A program made the position numbers and the translations under genes. Below the pieces are notes generated by a model that had not been told where the DNA came from, did no database searches, and saw nothing but the letters and a program-made list of their open reading frames with translations. This document shows positions 55,901 to 64,000 of a DNA stretch of 64,000 nucleotides, in pieces. Positions within the stretch are counted from its first letter, which is position 1, and the number at the start of each line of letters is the position of its first letter. Origin of the DNA: Lumbricus terrestris (lineage: Eukaryota; Annelida; Clitellata; Crassiclitellata; Lumbricidae); contig OX457036.1 in NCBI GenBank assembly GCA_949752735.1, positions 8,744,192-8,808,191 of the forward strand. Direction: 5' to 3'.

Positions 55901-58900
55901 ACAAACAGACAGACTGAAGACAGACATGCAGACAGACAAACAGATATACAGACAGAGACACAGACAGAAGCAGAGAGAAACAATGAAAGACCAAGAAAGC
56001 CAGACAGAGGTAGTCATACAGACAGACAGACAAACAGACAGACAGATAGAAAGACAGACAGACAGACAGACAGAAAGACAGCCAAGAAAGGATACTAAGA
56101 CAAACAGACACACAGACAGATCAGCAGATCCACACAGAGAACGAGACAAAGTGAGAGAACGTAATCAGAATGAACCATTTATCTCTTCTGGTTGTTCTTC
56201 CATGTAAAGCGTGTCATACAGCGGAGGCTGCAATCAGCAAAAGTACCAATTTACTACCACATCAGTACCAACTGATGGTCAAATGTACCGCTCAGGTAAG
56301 TATCACTAACATACAAATCATGAAGAATCAAATCCACATAACTAGTATCAATTGTTCTTAACAAAGAATAAATTAAGAACATAAAGCACATGTGTAAGAA
56401 AGCATGGCACATACATAAACAAATAAATATAAGCATTTGTGCTTTTAATTTATGCATGTACTGTACAGAGTACACACATACCCATACCACTTCATGTATG
56501 TATAAAAACATGTATGCATAAAAGTATGTAAGTAACAGAGCATGCTGTACTTATGTATGCTTGTGTGTCTTGTTTACATACATGTATCCTTGTATGTATG
56601 TACACACATATATGAGGATTGAAACCGTACTCTCTCTACTTAGCAATCCCAGCACTCGAACCAACCATCTACCAGGTCGAATCATAGACTACATTTAGAG
56701 ATCACATTGTATTGTATTCTATCTATAAATGTATAAGGACCTCTCACAGAATGACTATACTAGGAGGTGCCTTAAAGAGTGAGACACAGATGGGGGAAAA
56801 CGAGTCATTAGTTTGCCCTTAGTGCATAGCAGGAGGAAGGTCATTCCAAATGGAGGGACCAACCACAGCAAACGCCCAATGTTGGGCAAGAGCAGGCCTA
56901 GTCCTGGAAACAAAAACATCAGCAGAACAAAATGAGTGAACCGATAGTAGTAGTAGTTGCAGTTTAATGTCACTGTGTGGTAACAAACCCCATTAGCAAC
57001 GACCTCCTCCTTTATCCAGGCTTGGGATTGGCACTGGCAGAGTGCAACCAGTGGCGGAGTTGAGTGAGACGATGAAAACAACTTTTGCATATACAGGGTG
57101 CGCCAAAAAAAGACAACCCCTACGTTTTTTGCCAATATCTTGGTCAAAAGTAAGAATTTCTAAATGAAAATTTACAGTCTTAAGGACAATTCATATTTAC
57201 ACATGATGGCCAGATTTCAACAAAATATTTCAAGCAGAACAAAAGTTATACCATGTTTAGGGAGGCCACCGACCGTTTTTTGACGATTCAAAAACGTAAC
57301 GGAACAAAAAGTAGCAAAAACGTGATTTCACTTTTTTTGGCAAAAAAACCTAGGGGGTCTTTTTTTGGCGCACCCTGTACAAGTAGTTTGAGAGCAGTTC
57401 AGAGGCATTTCCAAGCTGTGCTTTGGAGACAAGAAAGAGAATCTTTCGATAGACGTACCTCTACTTTTGGTCGGTCGTGGAAGATCTTTACGTAGTTTTC
57501 AAACGCCTCCTGTCTCGTTTCACGCGTTGACTTGAATTTCTTTGGAGTCTGGAACTGACCATCACGAATCATCTGCAGCTCTCTCTCTCTCGCCTCCAGC
57601 TTTGAATACGCCTGAGAAAGGAAATTATGATCATTCGATCAAGCGCTCAATCAAGCAGTCAATCAATCGCAATCAATCAATACATCAATCAATCAATCAC
57701 TAAACCAATTACCCAATCAGTAAATCAATCAATCACTCATTAAACCAATCACTCAATCAATCATTCAATGAACCAATCAATCAATCACTCAATCAATCAC
57801 TCAACCAACCAATCAATAATCAATCAATCAAGAAACCATGACATAGCGTCTCTTCAAGATACCTACTCAGAGGTGCTCCAAGCAAAACCACAGCTGACAG
57901 GATAGCTACAGAGAGGCAACGACACACAGAAACAACTCTGCCAGAAGTTTTATATGAAGATGCAAAACGATCAACAAGGTATCATTGTGACACCAACCAA
58001 TTGTCATTTCACGAGTTTGGTCAAACAATTTTTAACCACCACTCGACTCCTGTAAAATTAAATTAGTTAAATTCAACTCCCGTAATAATCTGATGATCAG
58101 TTGTTACAATCTGGTCTTCATGTCGGCATGAATTCATAAATAAAGATCATTAATATTACTCCCTACAATATCATCATCATTGTCAAATGTTGTCCCTACT
58201 GTTACGACCATTATCATCACCATGACCATCATCACCACTGTCGTATCGACACCACTGTCACCAGTATTCGTAACGTACCACCACGACGATCAAGACACCA
58301 TCATCACACCATCAACTGATATGACCATCAATATGACCAACACACCACCAGCCCCAACACCACCATCACCAATACCAATACAATCGATACCAATACCACC
58401 AAAACCACCAATACCACCAATACCACCACTACTACCACCACCATCTGATAAATGTTGAGAAGCAGACCCTTTCTCTTTCCTTTTTCTCTCTCATCAATTC
58501 TTGAGCCTCTTCTCGCGTTAGAATGTCAACGAAATGAGTGAATCTAGAGAAAATTTAAAAAAAACAAGCACCATGATATATACTTCCAGACAATGATCAA
58601 AACAACAAAGAGAAACAGACAGACAATCAGGCAGACAATCATGCAGACAGACAGAAAGAGACAGACATAGAGAGACACACAGAGACAGAGACTTAATAAC
58701 TGCATGAAGCAACATTAATATAAAAAGCTGACAAACAGATAAAACTGCAGCACTTAATAGTAAAAAAATGTTCAGTAATATGCGTCCAGTCATAACAAAA
58801 TGAGTATCTAAGCATTTCTCGAAGATTCTGAGTCATGTATTTCGTATTATGCTATCTTAAATGACCTTCAAAATGAGCTATTACCTATCAAAATCGACTA

Positions 58901-61900
58901 CAGTAAATGCTTATGGAATAATAATTAGATTTATAAACTGCCACAATAACTACCACAGCTAACAATAATAGAAATAATGATAGCAGTAACAGCAGCGGCG
59001 CCCCCCAGGATTTTTTCCTGTATGCACAGCCAAGGACGGATACAGAAATTTTCTAGGGGGGAGGGGGGATTTAGGGTTTTGGAGGAAACAGGGAAAAAAC
59101 TGATGACCTTTTATTTTTTTAGTCATCAGTTTTTTAGTTCGAATTTCCCAAAAACATACCTTTTCCATCCGCCGAAAAAACTGATGACCTTTTTTTTAGT
59201 CATCAGCCATTATTTTTAGCCTTTCAGTGCTGTACAAGTACGCCTGCGGGCGCCGCTGAGTAACAGCACTAATAAGCTACTTCTGTGATACTCTAGAACT
59301 GGTGAGCATGGTCAGCGCTCAAGCGAGCATGCTCAGTGCTCAATGAACATTGAAGAACAGTTCCTTACAATTCGTTCACACTTTATATATCACCTAATTC
59401 GACAGCTCACAATTGTTTTTTCAACACCATCTAACGATCAGTGATCAACAAAAGACTTTTTTGCTGGACAGAAACCTGAATGCAGATCGAGCCGATTTGA
59501 GTCGCTTTGCATCATCGTGACTCATTGAGCTGACTGTTCGCTCGCAGAATGGAATCGGTTTCTCATTGGCCGGTTCGGGAAAAGCCGTGGAAGCCATCTT
59601 GACGAGGTATGACCTTGGCATATCTGGATGTACAATGCAAAATAATAAAAACAAAGTACATTTACACATATGTACACAACCTACCCATACACATGTAAAG
59701 ACACACATTCACAAACATACATACATTCATACATATTATGCATACATACGTATTGTATTTATAAATTTATAAAGCGCCTCTCACAGTGCACACCAATCAG
59801 AGGTGCTGTACGTACGTACGTACGTACATACATACATACATACATGTCATACATACATATTACATACACATTGTGGGGCGCGGTGGTGTAGTGGGTATGC
59901 TCATCGCCTTGTAGCCAAAGGGTTGCAGGTTCGAACCCACCTCGAGTCGCCACGTAAGGACCTTGGGTAAGTCCTTCACTCGCAATTGCTCACTGCTCAG
60001 TTCTTCGGCGTTAAACTCCGACACAGTGTCCGCCCTGTAGTCGGAAGCGCCTCTGAGTAGGGAGCTTGAAGGGCGCTATAACAAGCGCACATACATACAA
60101 ACAAACAAACACACTCAGTCAATAAAGGACATCCCGCATGTACTCAAAAACATGGCTTAACTTATGAATGCGACCAATAAGGCGTGCCAATATCCCTGAA
60201 CACTCAAGAGTATGTAATGTATGTATGTATATGACCATTTATATAGCGCCTTAACAAGAATCTCATGAAGGCACTTGTAGTAGTTCTCAAGCTGTACATC
60301 ACTTACAGCACAAGTAGTCGATGCGATGGACATGGTCGCCAACAGCGAGTAAGAGATCGCCCTTCACGCTGCAGAAACTTATGCTCCTTGCAACCGTCTG
60401 CAGTTGAATGACTCTGAAAAAGAAATTTTCACAGACGTAACATATAGCTTTGATACTTATATTTAACAAATAATTATGGTTGATGTGCCCCCCCAAATGC
60501 CTAGAGAGTTGACTCATCACAGGCTCTTTAAAACCTTTTTGTATCACTGTGGTTGAACTGGGAGCTCCTCTGAGTAGGCTTCTTGAAGAGGTGCTACACA
60601 AATTCTTGAAATGAATGATGAATGAAAAGGTTATCCTGTAACAGGCGATAGAATGTAATTCGCTTGCTAAGACATGTCCAGATGTGACCGATTCAAAAGC
60701 AGAATTCAAAAAGGTGGCTCTAATGTAATAATATAACTTTTTGAGAGTTTCTTACTGCCCACAGAGAGAGACGAGCTTATTCACTAGCATTTACATACCA
60801 AATAAAGACCGCAACAGCCAAAACTGCCCTGTTCACTCCAATGCCAAGTCAAAATCTAAGGAGGTCAAGCCAAAGAGACGGCGTAGTGCTACAGAGGTAA
60901 ATATTGGCGATGGTGGTTGTGTGGCGGAACCTGAGTAGAATCAGGGTACAAATGGTTCTGGAAAAGCACAGCTAAAAAGTTACTCAGACGTAAAAATTCT
61001 AGCTCACCACAAGACATGGTTGATGTGCATAGTTCCAGAGGCAAATTGTTCGAGAGTTTAAGATGGCAACGCTATAATGAAAATTTTAATTCACCGCAGC
61101 AGTTGGTTCCTGTGATTCCAGATTCGAATCGTTCCATCTTTGCTCGACGACGCAAATAGTTTCATCGTCTGACAACTCGCGAGTCCAGTAATCGACTGAA
61201 GATGATCGTTAGCGGGACTATGATCAAAACGATCTAGAAAATAAATCGGTATATTGGAATTTTAATTGTATTGATTTATACTGTAATGTAACTGAACCGT
61301 AATGTAAGGTATCTTGATGGATGCAATAGAAATTCCGACTGATTAATGTAATGCAAAGTGTTTGTAATGTACAATCATTCATCCATCCATCCATGCATTC
61401 ATCCATACACGCACAAACCCACAAACACAAACACCCACACAAGCACACACAAATGCACATACACATTACACACCATGGGCGGAGACCTAGGGGAGGGACG
61501 GTCCCCCCCAATAAAAGTGTTGAGGGGGACGGCCCATGCATTAGTCCCCCCCAATGTTTGAGCGTCAAGACTTTTTTTGGCGGCGAAAATAGAAAAATTC
61601 GTCGAGATTTGGCCGGATGACTAAAAAAAAAAAAGGTCATCAACTTTTTTGGCGGCGAAAATAGAAAATTTCGTCGAGATTTGGCCGGATGACTAAAAAA
61701 AAAATCATCAACTTTTTGGCGGCGAAAAAAAAATTTTCCCGAGGTTTCGCCGGTCGTCAGAAATTTTTCGGAAAATCTCGTGTCTTTCCGTCCCCCCCAA
61801 TTCTCGGCCCAGGTCTCCGCCTATGTTACACACACATGCATACACAAAGACAAAAGCACTCATGCACACACAAACGCGCACGCACACAAACACAAACAGA

Positions 61901-63979
61901 TGCACACATACACGCACAGACACGTACACAAAAACGCACACACACATCACATACTGTTCTTTTACTACTGTTTTGCATGAACTTTCAGTTGCAAATTGCA
62001 AGCTTTTGTCTTGCATAACTAAAGAAAGAGACACTAACAGCAGACAATAGAGAAACAGAAGATAATAAACAACAGAGGACAATAAACAACAGAGGACAAT
62101 ATAAAACAGAAGACAACAGAATTCCAATAGTTGACCTTTATTCTTCAAGTTGAACATGACAACTTTATATGAAGCCATCTCGGAATCCTCAAAGGCAACT
62201 GTTAGCCGTCGGTTGGCTATAGTAATCTGGACGGGCGGCTCAGCGACGTGAAACGTCATGAGGAGAGCCAGAGTGTCCCTGGCGTACGGATAGACTCGCC
62301 AAATCTTAATCATTCGGTCTACAAGAATTTCCATTAGCCATGTAAGCCACGTAACATTATACAATTATACAAGAACTTCCAAGTTTTTTAAATCATGGTC
62401 ACAGAAACAATAATTCTTGAAACATATGGCCGCAACAGTAAACTCAAAAGCAACGAACAAAATTTACTGATAATTAAAATAAATAATTAAAATAATAAAT
62501 AAAAAATAGCATACACACTTCATAGTAGTTAAACACCTAGCTTTATCCGTTAATAAAATGTAAGTGTAATGTAATCAAAATATAGCCGTGATGTGATGTG
62601 AATAGGTGAGACATCAGTTTTGAGTGGAAATCCCAAGGGGTGATCAATATAGAAAAGCCTGATGAAGGTTAGGTTGGGAATTTGTGAGTGGCAATATATA
62701 ATTTAACAAGATGACTAAATTGCTGACTACTGACCATGTCCAGATGATATCAGTTGATCTTCAGTCATATTCAGAGTCATTGATGCAACACCTTGAGAGT
62801 CATGACCCTAAGATAAACAAATGCAAAGCACAAATGCACAAAGCACAGTCAAGTAACGTAACCAAGTAAAAGTTACTGATCAGCCTATTTTTAGCGAGTG
62901 AAATTTTTTCAGCAAATGGGCCAATAACATAGAAATGGTTAACTCCCAGGGTGCAACTATGGGAATAATAATAATAAAAATAAAATAATAATAATAATGG
63001 CGACAGTTTATATGGCGCAATAACACAGCATTACCGCTACAAGGGCACGTTGCACACAGCTAACTGCAGGATGAGCCTTAGCAAACAAATAAGATTTAAG
63101 CTTTGATTTGAAACAGCCCACTGAGTCTTTCAAGCTGATGTTTTTTGGAAGACAGTTTCAGTATCTGGGAAATAGGAGCTCAACTTCTGGCTATGGTCAT
63201 CTAATATGGCTCTCTAAGACAGCTATCTAAAATGACAACCCAAGTGACTATCTAAATGGCATAAGATAGGAATCAAAGACGGTCATCTGGCTATCTAAGA
63301 TAATTATCTAAGTAAGCTATAAGATGGTTATCCACGATGGCTAACTACAACAGAGCTCTATCTAAAACAGCTATCCAAGATGGCTATCAATGACAGCTAT
63401 CTAAGACAGCTACCTAACATGGCAATCTAAGACAGCTATCTAAGATAATTATCCAAGATAACTATCTACAGCAGTGGGGCGCGGTGGTGTAATCGTTGCC
63501 TTGCAGCATGAAGGTTCGAGGTTCGAATCCACCTCAAGCCGCAACGTAGGGACCTTGGGCAAGTCCTTCACTCGCAATTGCTCAGCGCTTCGGCGTGAAA
63601 CTTCGCTGCAGTGTCCGCTCTGCAGTCGGGAGCGCCTCTGGGTAGAGTGCTTGAAGGGGCGCTATAACAAGTGGACATACAAACAAACAGCAATCTAAGA
63701 AGACAGCCATGAAAGACGACTATCCAAGATGGACATAACAACTGACCGGTGTGACGTAGTCCATTGCTCCATTGTCCCAGTTGTAGACACAGAGGCGTCC
63801 GTCCCTGCACCCTCCAAGCAAAAGTGTTCTACTGCTCTGAGTCCGGCTCTTGTAGCGCCCCGCGCTGCCCCCTGGCAATCCCTTCAACACCTCCGTCCTC
63901 TTCGCTGCCGCAGCATACGCATCCGCATTCGAATCAACCTTCACAATGAACTCGTAGATCAGGAGACAGGTTGCGGCAG
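43940..63979 (-). CDS. WD40-repeat protein, WDR97/WDR87-like (5' end beyond window)
   Basis: Nineteen minus-strand exons, all in phase: 63979-63747, 62807-62735, 62318-62136, 61233-61095, 60413-60307, 59623-59476, 58543-58468, 57611-57459, 56227-56176, 55715-55477, 53906-53721, 52707-52258, 51635-51313, 50549-50400, 49926-49800, 47747-47708, 45963-45771, 44671-44595, 44121-43940 (1,042 residues plus TAA). The first five exons give three WD40 units: [37 protein letters not shown] and [20 protein letters not shown]. Then come [18 protein letters not shown], a charged helical middle ([17 protein letters not shown]), an acidic linker and an alpha-helical domain ([15 protein letters not shown] to [18 protein letters not shown]). 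WRVYPYA and [11 protein letters not shown], followed by a second non-repeat half, recall WDR97/WDR87, which are linked to cilia and testis; that naming is tentative. Exon 12's acceptor is altered by a transposon. Confidence 0.85.
44871..45176. mobile_element. hAT-type MITE, family B, with 8-bp TSD (306 bp)
   Basis: Ends CAGGGGCGCCCGCAGG and CCTGCGGGCGCCGCTG are inverted repeats. GTGCTCGA at 44863-44870 and 45177-45184 is an exact 8-bp duplication. It carries TTGATGACT, a 20-base A-run and GTCATCAGTTTTTTCGGCGG. The left TIR region is duplicated internally (GCGTACGCACTTACGCAAG). It is inserted at the 5' end of the tRNA-like sequence at 45178. Confidence 0.92.
45178..45248 (+). tRNA. tRNA-like gene, Gln-type body with GTC anticodon (probable pseudogene)
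   Basis: The acceptor stem TGCTCGA/TCGGGCA pairs 7 of 7 with one G-U. A-box TGGTGTAATGG and GGTTAGCA match tRNA-Gln, and B-box AGTTCAAATCC is present. The anticodon arm TTGGA-CTGTCAA-TCAAA pairs 4 of 5 and would read GTC (Asp); the T-stem pairs 4 of 5. One mismatch in each of two stems and the Gln/Asp conflict suggest a pseudogene or SINE head. It lies in an intron of the WD40 gene, and its 5' end was the target of the family-B MITE. Confidence 0.5.
45309..45536. mobile_element. hAT-type MITE, family C, with 8-bp TSD (228 bp)
   Basis: Ends TAGTAGTGGCGCCAGG and CCTGGTGCCGGTAACTG. TAACTGTA at 45301-45308 and 45537-45544 is exact. The interior has CAAATGACTAAAAAAAAGTC then ATCAG. It lies only 61 bases from the tRNA-like sequence. 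Confidence 0.87.
46155..46235 (+). mobile_element. SINE/LINE 3' tail fragment
   Basis: GAGCACCTCTGAGTAG, TTTCTTGAAGATGCGCTAT and AAAATTCAGAATGAATGAAT: only the terminal 80 bases of the family are present. Confidence 0.65.
46548..47235. repeat. 16-bp minisatellite interrupted by a 22-bp minisatellite
   Basis: Units near GCATTTACACCTATTA repeat about 12 times from 46548 to 46755 and again, more decayed, from 46965 to 47235. Between them, 46868-46945 holds about three copies of GTTCCCACTGCTCACAGTTG plus GC (22 bp). All of it is inside a WD40-gene intron. Confidence 0.85.
47390..47565 (+). mobile_element. tRNA-derived SINE, head missing
   Basis: Body CAAGTCCTTGGGCAAGACC, GCTTCGGCGTGAAACTCCG, then GTACCTCTGAGTAG and CTTGAAGGGGCGCTATAAC followed by ACATACATACAT. 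The tRNA-like head is absent or replaced by unrelated DNA. Confidence 0.82.
48337..49392. mobile_element. TIR element of about 1.06 kb
   Basis: GTCCAATTGAGGAGTTGA then GCAAAACCTGATAAATCCA at the left recurs inverted as GGATTTATCAGGTTCTGCA then CAACTCCTCAATTGGAC at the right (about 39 bp, a few mismatches). The motif TGCAAAACCTGATAA repeats internally at least five times. No TSD or transposase recognised. It is in the intron between WD40 exons 15 and 16. Confidence 0.75.
50305..50400. repeat. AGTTTGACCT-type tandem repeat abutting exon 14
   Basis: Six to seven degenerate units of TAGTTAGTTTGACC, about 13 bp each, running right up to the donor of WD40 exon 14 (low end 50400). Confidence 0.8.
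50842..51245. repeat. Polypurine (GGAT/GAAT/GGAA)n tract, about 400 bp
   Basis: The plus strand is almost pure purine plus T: first GGATGAAT-type, then GGAAGGAAGAAA. The minus-strand frames (up to 206 codons of [10 protein letters not shown] and SFLPSFLPS) are artefacts of it. It is 68 bases downstream of WD40 exon 13. Confidence 0.93.
52714..53054. mobile_element. hAT (Charlie-like) MITE inserted on a splice acceptor (341 bp)
   Basis: Ends CAGTGGTTCCCAACCTTTTT and GGTTTGGGAACCGCTG are classical Charlie/hAT-type termini. ATCTAGAA at 52706-52713 and 53055-53062 is an exact 8-bp TSD. The first TSD copy contains, on the minus strand, TTCTAG|AT, the 3' splice site of WD40 exon 12. GGCCACTTTTTCTTAGTTGA-like interior; no transposase. 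Confidence 0.93.
53522..53682. repeat. AT-rich tandem repeat (AAAATATAAAAATGT)
   Basis: About ten units of TAAAATATAAAAATG with alternating 15- and 17-base spacing, ending 40 bases from the donor of WD40 exon 11. It generates the FYIFYI-type frames on the minus strand. Confidence 0.9.
54205..54275. repeat. (AAT)n-type microsatellite
   Basis: ATAATAACAATAATAATAAT-type tract adjoining the truncated MITE at 54278. Confidence 0.85.
54278..54540. mobile_element. hAT-type MITE, family D, right end lost
   Basis: Starts CAGGGGAGGATCCAGGGG; CGACCCCATTTAGAAATTTC matches the copy at 17569. It has two modules CTAAAAAAAGGTCATCA(A/G). The right terminus and TSD are absent. Confidence 0.75.
54782..55293. 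repeat. Sixteen perfect copies of a 32-bp minisatellite
   Basis: The unit is CAGTCATGAGTATAGAGTAC then AACAAGACTTGC. Sixteen uninterrupted copies fill exactly 512 bases with no difference I can find. It lies in the intron between WD40 exons 10 and 11. Confidence 0.97.
55885..56150. repeat. (CAGA)n microsatellite-rich tract
   Basis: CAGACAGACAGACAAACAGA-type repeats, giving [10 protein letters not shown] frames on the minus strand. It ends close to WD40 exon 9 (low end 56176). Confidence 0.9.
56715..57070 (-). mobile_element. LINE 3' part (minus)
   Basis: The minus frame gives [20 protein letters not shown] then [12 protein letters not shown], a decayed reverse-transcriptase C-terminus. The block GCAGTTTAATGTCACTGTGT ... 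CAGGCTTGGGATTGGCACTG is shared, inverted, with 39240-39340. Confidence 0.65.
57094..57377. mobile_element. Mariner-type MITE with TA duplication (284 bp)
   Basis: Perfect terminal inverted repeats of 21 bp, starting CAGGGTGCGCCAAAAAAAGA and ending in the reverse complement, flanked by TA on both sides (57092-57093, 57378-57379). CAGGGTG...GGCGCACCCTG termini are characteristic of Tc1/mariner-derived MITEs. It is 81 bases from the donor of WD40 exon 8. Confidence 0.92.
57625..57835. repeat. (AATC)n microsatellite
   Basis: AATCAATCAATCACTCAATC-type tract immediately upstream (minus sense) of WD40 exon 8. A LINE/SINE tail in minus orientation (57838-57900: TCTTCAAGATACCTACTCAG) adjoins it. Confidence 0.88.
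58170..58445. repeat. (CAC/CAT) trinucleotide-rich tract
   Basis: ACCACCAATACCACCAATAC and related units, yielding a spurious PPIPPIPPL frame on the plus strand beside WD40 exon 7. Confidence 0.8.
58993..59258. mobile_element. hAT-type MITE, family B, with 8-bp TSD (266 bp)
   Basis: Ends CAGCGGCGCCCCCCAGG and CTGCGGGCGCCGCTG. AGTAACAG at 58985-58992 and 59259-59266 is exact. Two inverted copies of the TGATGACT-A-run-GTCATCAG module are present, in opposite orientation to the copy at 44871. Confidence 0.92.
59699..59860. repeat. (ACAT)/(ACGT) microsatellite
   Basis: ACATACATACAT tract, interrupted by a LINE/SINE tail (59760-59805), then GTACGTACGTACGTACATAC. Confidence 0.85.
59874..60110 (+). 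mobile_element. tRNA-derived SINE
   Basis: GGGGCGCGGTGGTGTAGTGG head, GGTTCGAACCCACC B-box, CTTGGGTAAGTCCTTCACTC body, GCGCCTCTGAGTAG ... CTTGAAGGGCGCTATAAC tail and an ACATACATACAAACAAACA end. It lies in a WD40-gene intron, antisense to the gene. Confidence 0.9.
60500..60632 (+). mobile_element. LINE 3' end fragment
   Basis: GAACTGGGAGCTCCTCTGAG, then GCTTCTTGAAGAGGTGCTAC and AAATGAATGATGAATGAA; short reverse-transcriptase C-terminal remnant ahead of it. Confidence 0.7.
61474..61825. mobile_element. hAT-type MITE, family A, with 8-bp TSD (352 bp)
   Basis: Ends CATGGGCGGAGACCTAGG and CCCAGGTCTCCGCCTATG. TTACACAC at 61466-61473 and 61826-61833 is exact. It differs from the 295-bp copy at 12421 mainly by a tandem duplication of the module (AAATTTCGTCGAGATTTGGC then CGGATGACTAAAAAA and ATCATCAACTTTT). 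Confidence 0.94.
61834..61950. repeat. (CACA)-rich tract
   Basis: CACACAAACGCGCACGCACA-type sequence flanking the MITE; the same tract lies on its left side (61400-61465), so the element inserted into a CA-rich repeat. Confidence 0.85.
63000..63200 (-). mobile_element. Possible LINE 3' fragment (minus)
   Basis: TTTATATGGCGCAATAACAC, GGATGAGCCTTAGC and CAGTTTCAGTATCTGGGAAA resemble a decayed LINE C-terminus and tail in minus orientation. No clean frame. Confidence 0.4.
63190..63472. repeat. Degenerate GCTATCTAAGA tandem repeat
   Basis: About 20 loose units of GACAGCTATCTAA/GATGGCTATCTA, 11-13 bp, immediately 5' of the SINE at 63475 and resuming after it (63690-63735). The SINE therefore inserted into the array. 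Confidence 0.82.
63475..63690 (+). mobile_element. tRNA-derived SINE
   Basis: GGGGCGCGGTGGTGTAATCG head, GGTTCGAATCCACC B-box, CTTGGGCAAGTCC body, GCGCCTCTGGGTAG ... CTTGAAGGGGCGCTATAAC tail. The head is a few bases shorter than in the 1668 copy. Confidence 0.9.
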
Positions 63980-64000
63980 CTGCAAGCAAAAGCACACATA

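Overview
This is eukaryotic, metazoan genomic DNA: AT-rich, with spliced genes, GT-AG introns, many microsatellites, tRNA-derived SINEs, LINE 3' ends and dozens of short DNA transposons. The gene set (a Cdc25 phosphatase, RNase P subunit p30, an ankyrin/SOCS-box protein, a KEOPS Pcc1/LAGE3 subunit and a WDR97/WDR87-like WD40 protein) and the repeat load fit a marine invertebrate such as a deuterostome or lophotrochozoan. I cannot name the species. All exon models below were built by hand from acceptor and donor sites and reading-phase continuity.

Layout. 0.3-3.6 kb: 5' half of RPP30 (minus, five exons, running off the left edge). 3.6-5.6 kb: divergent intergenic stretch with a LINE tail. 5.6-14.9 kb: complete cdc25 (plus, ten exons, 616 aa). 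15-23.4 kb: no gene recognised; a transposon yard with a 1.25-kb inverted repeat, a 1.3-kb hAT element with target-site duplication, and several small hAT-type elements. 23.4-27.6 kb: four-exon gene (plus) for an unfamiliar 468-aa protein with a trypsin-like H-D-S triad. 29.3-30.8 kb: TIR element, LINE and SINE. 31.4-35.8 kb: four-exon ankyrin/SOCS-box gene (plus, 488 aa). 38.4-39.8 kb: two exons of a Pcc1/LAGE3 gene (minus; first exon not found). 40-43 kb: nested LINE, SINE and TIR elements. 43.9-64.0 kb: nineteen exons of a WD40 gene (minus, 1,042 aa to the stop; 5' end beyond the right edge).

The genes have unrelated housekeeping or regulatory roles (tRNA 5' processing, tRNA t6A modification, G2/M control, probable ubiquitin-ligase substrate binding, probable ciliary WD40 scaffold), so nothing suggests a functional cluster. 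RPP30 and cdc25 lie head to head about 2 kb apart.

The most unusual material is the mobile DNA. At least ten short elements carry 8-bp target-site duplications (hAT type). Several have different ends yet share one internal hairpin module (GATGACT, A-run, GTCATCA). One sits exactly on a splice acceptor of the WD40 gene and another at the 5' end of a tRNA-like gene. A tRNA-derived SINE shares its 3' tail with the local LINE family.
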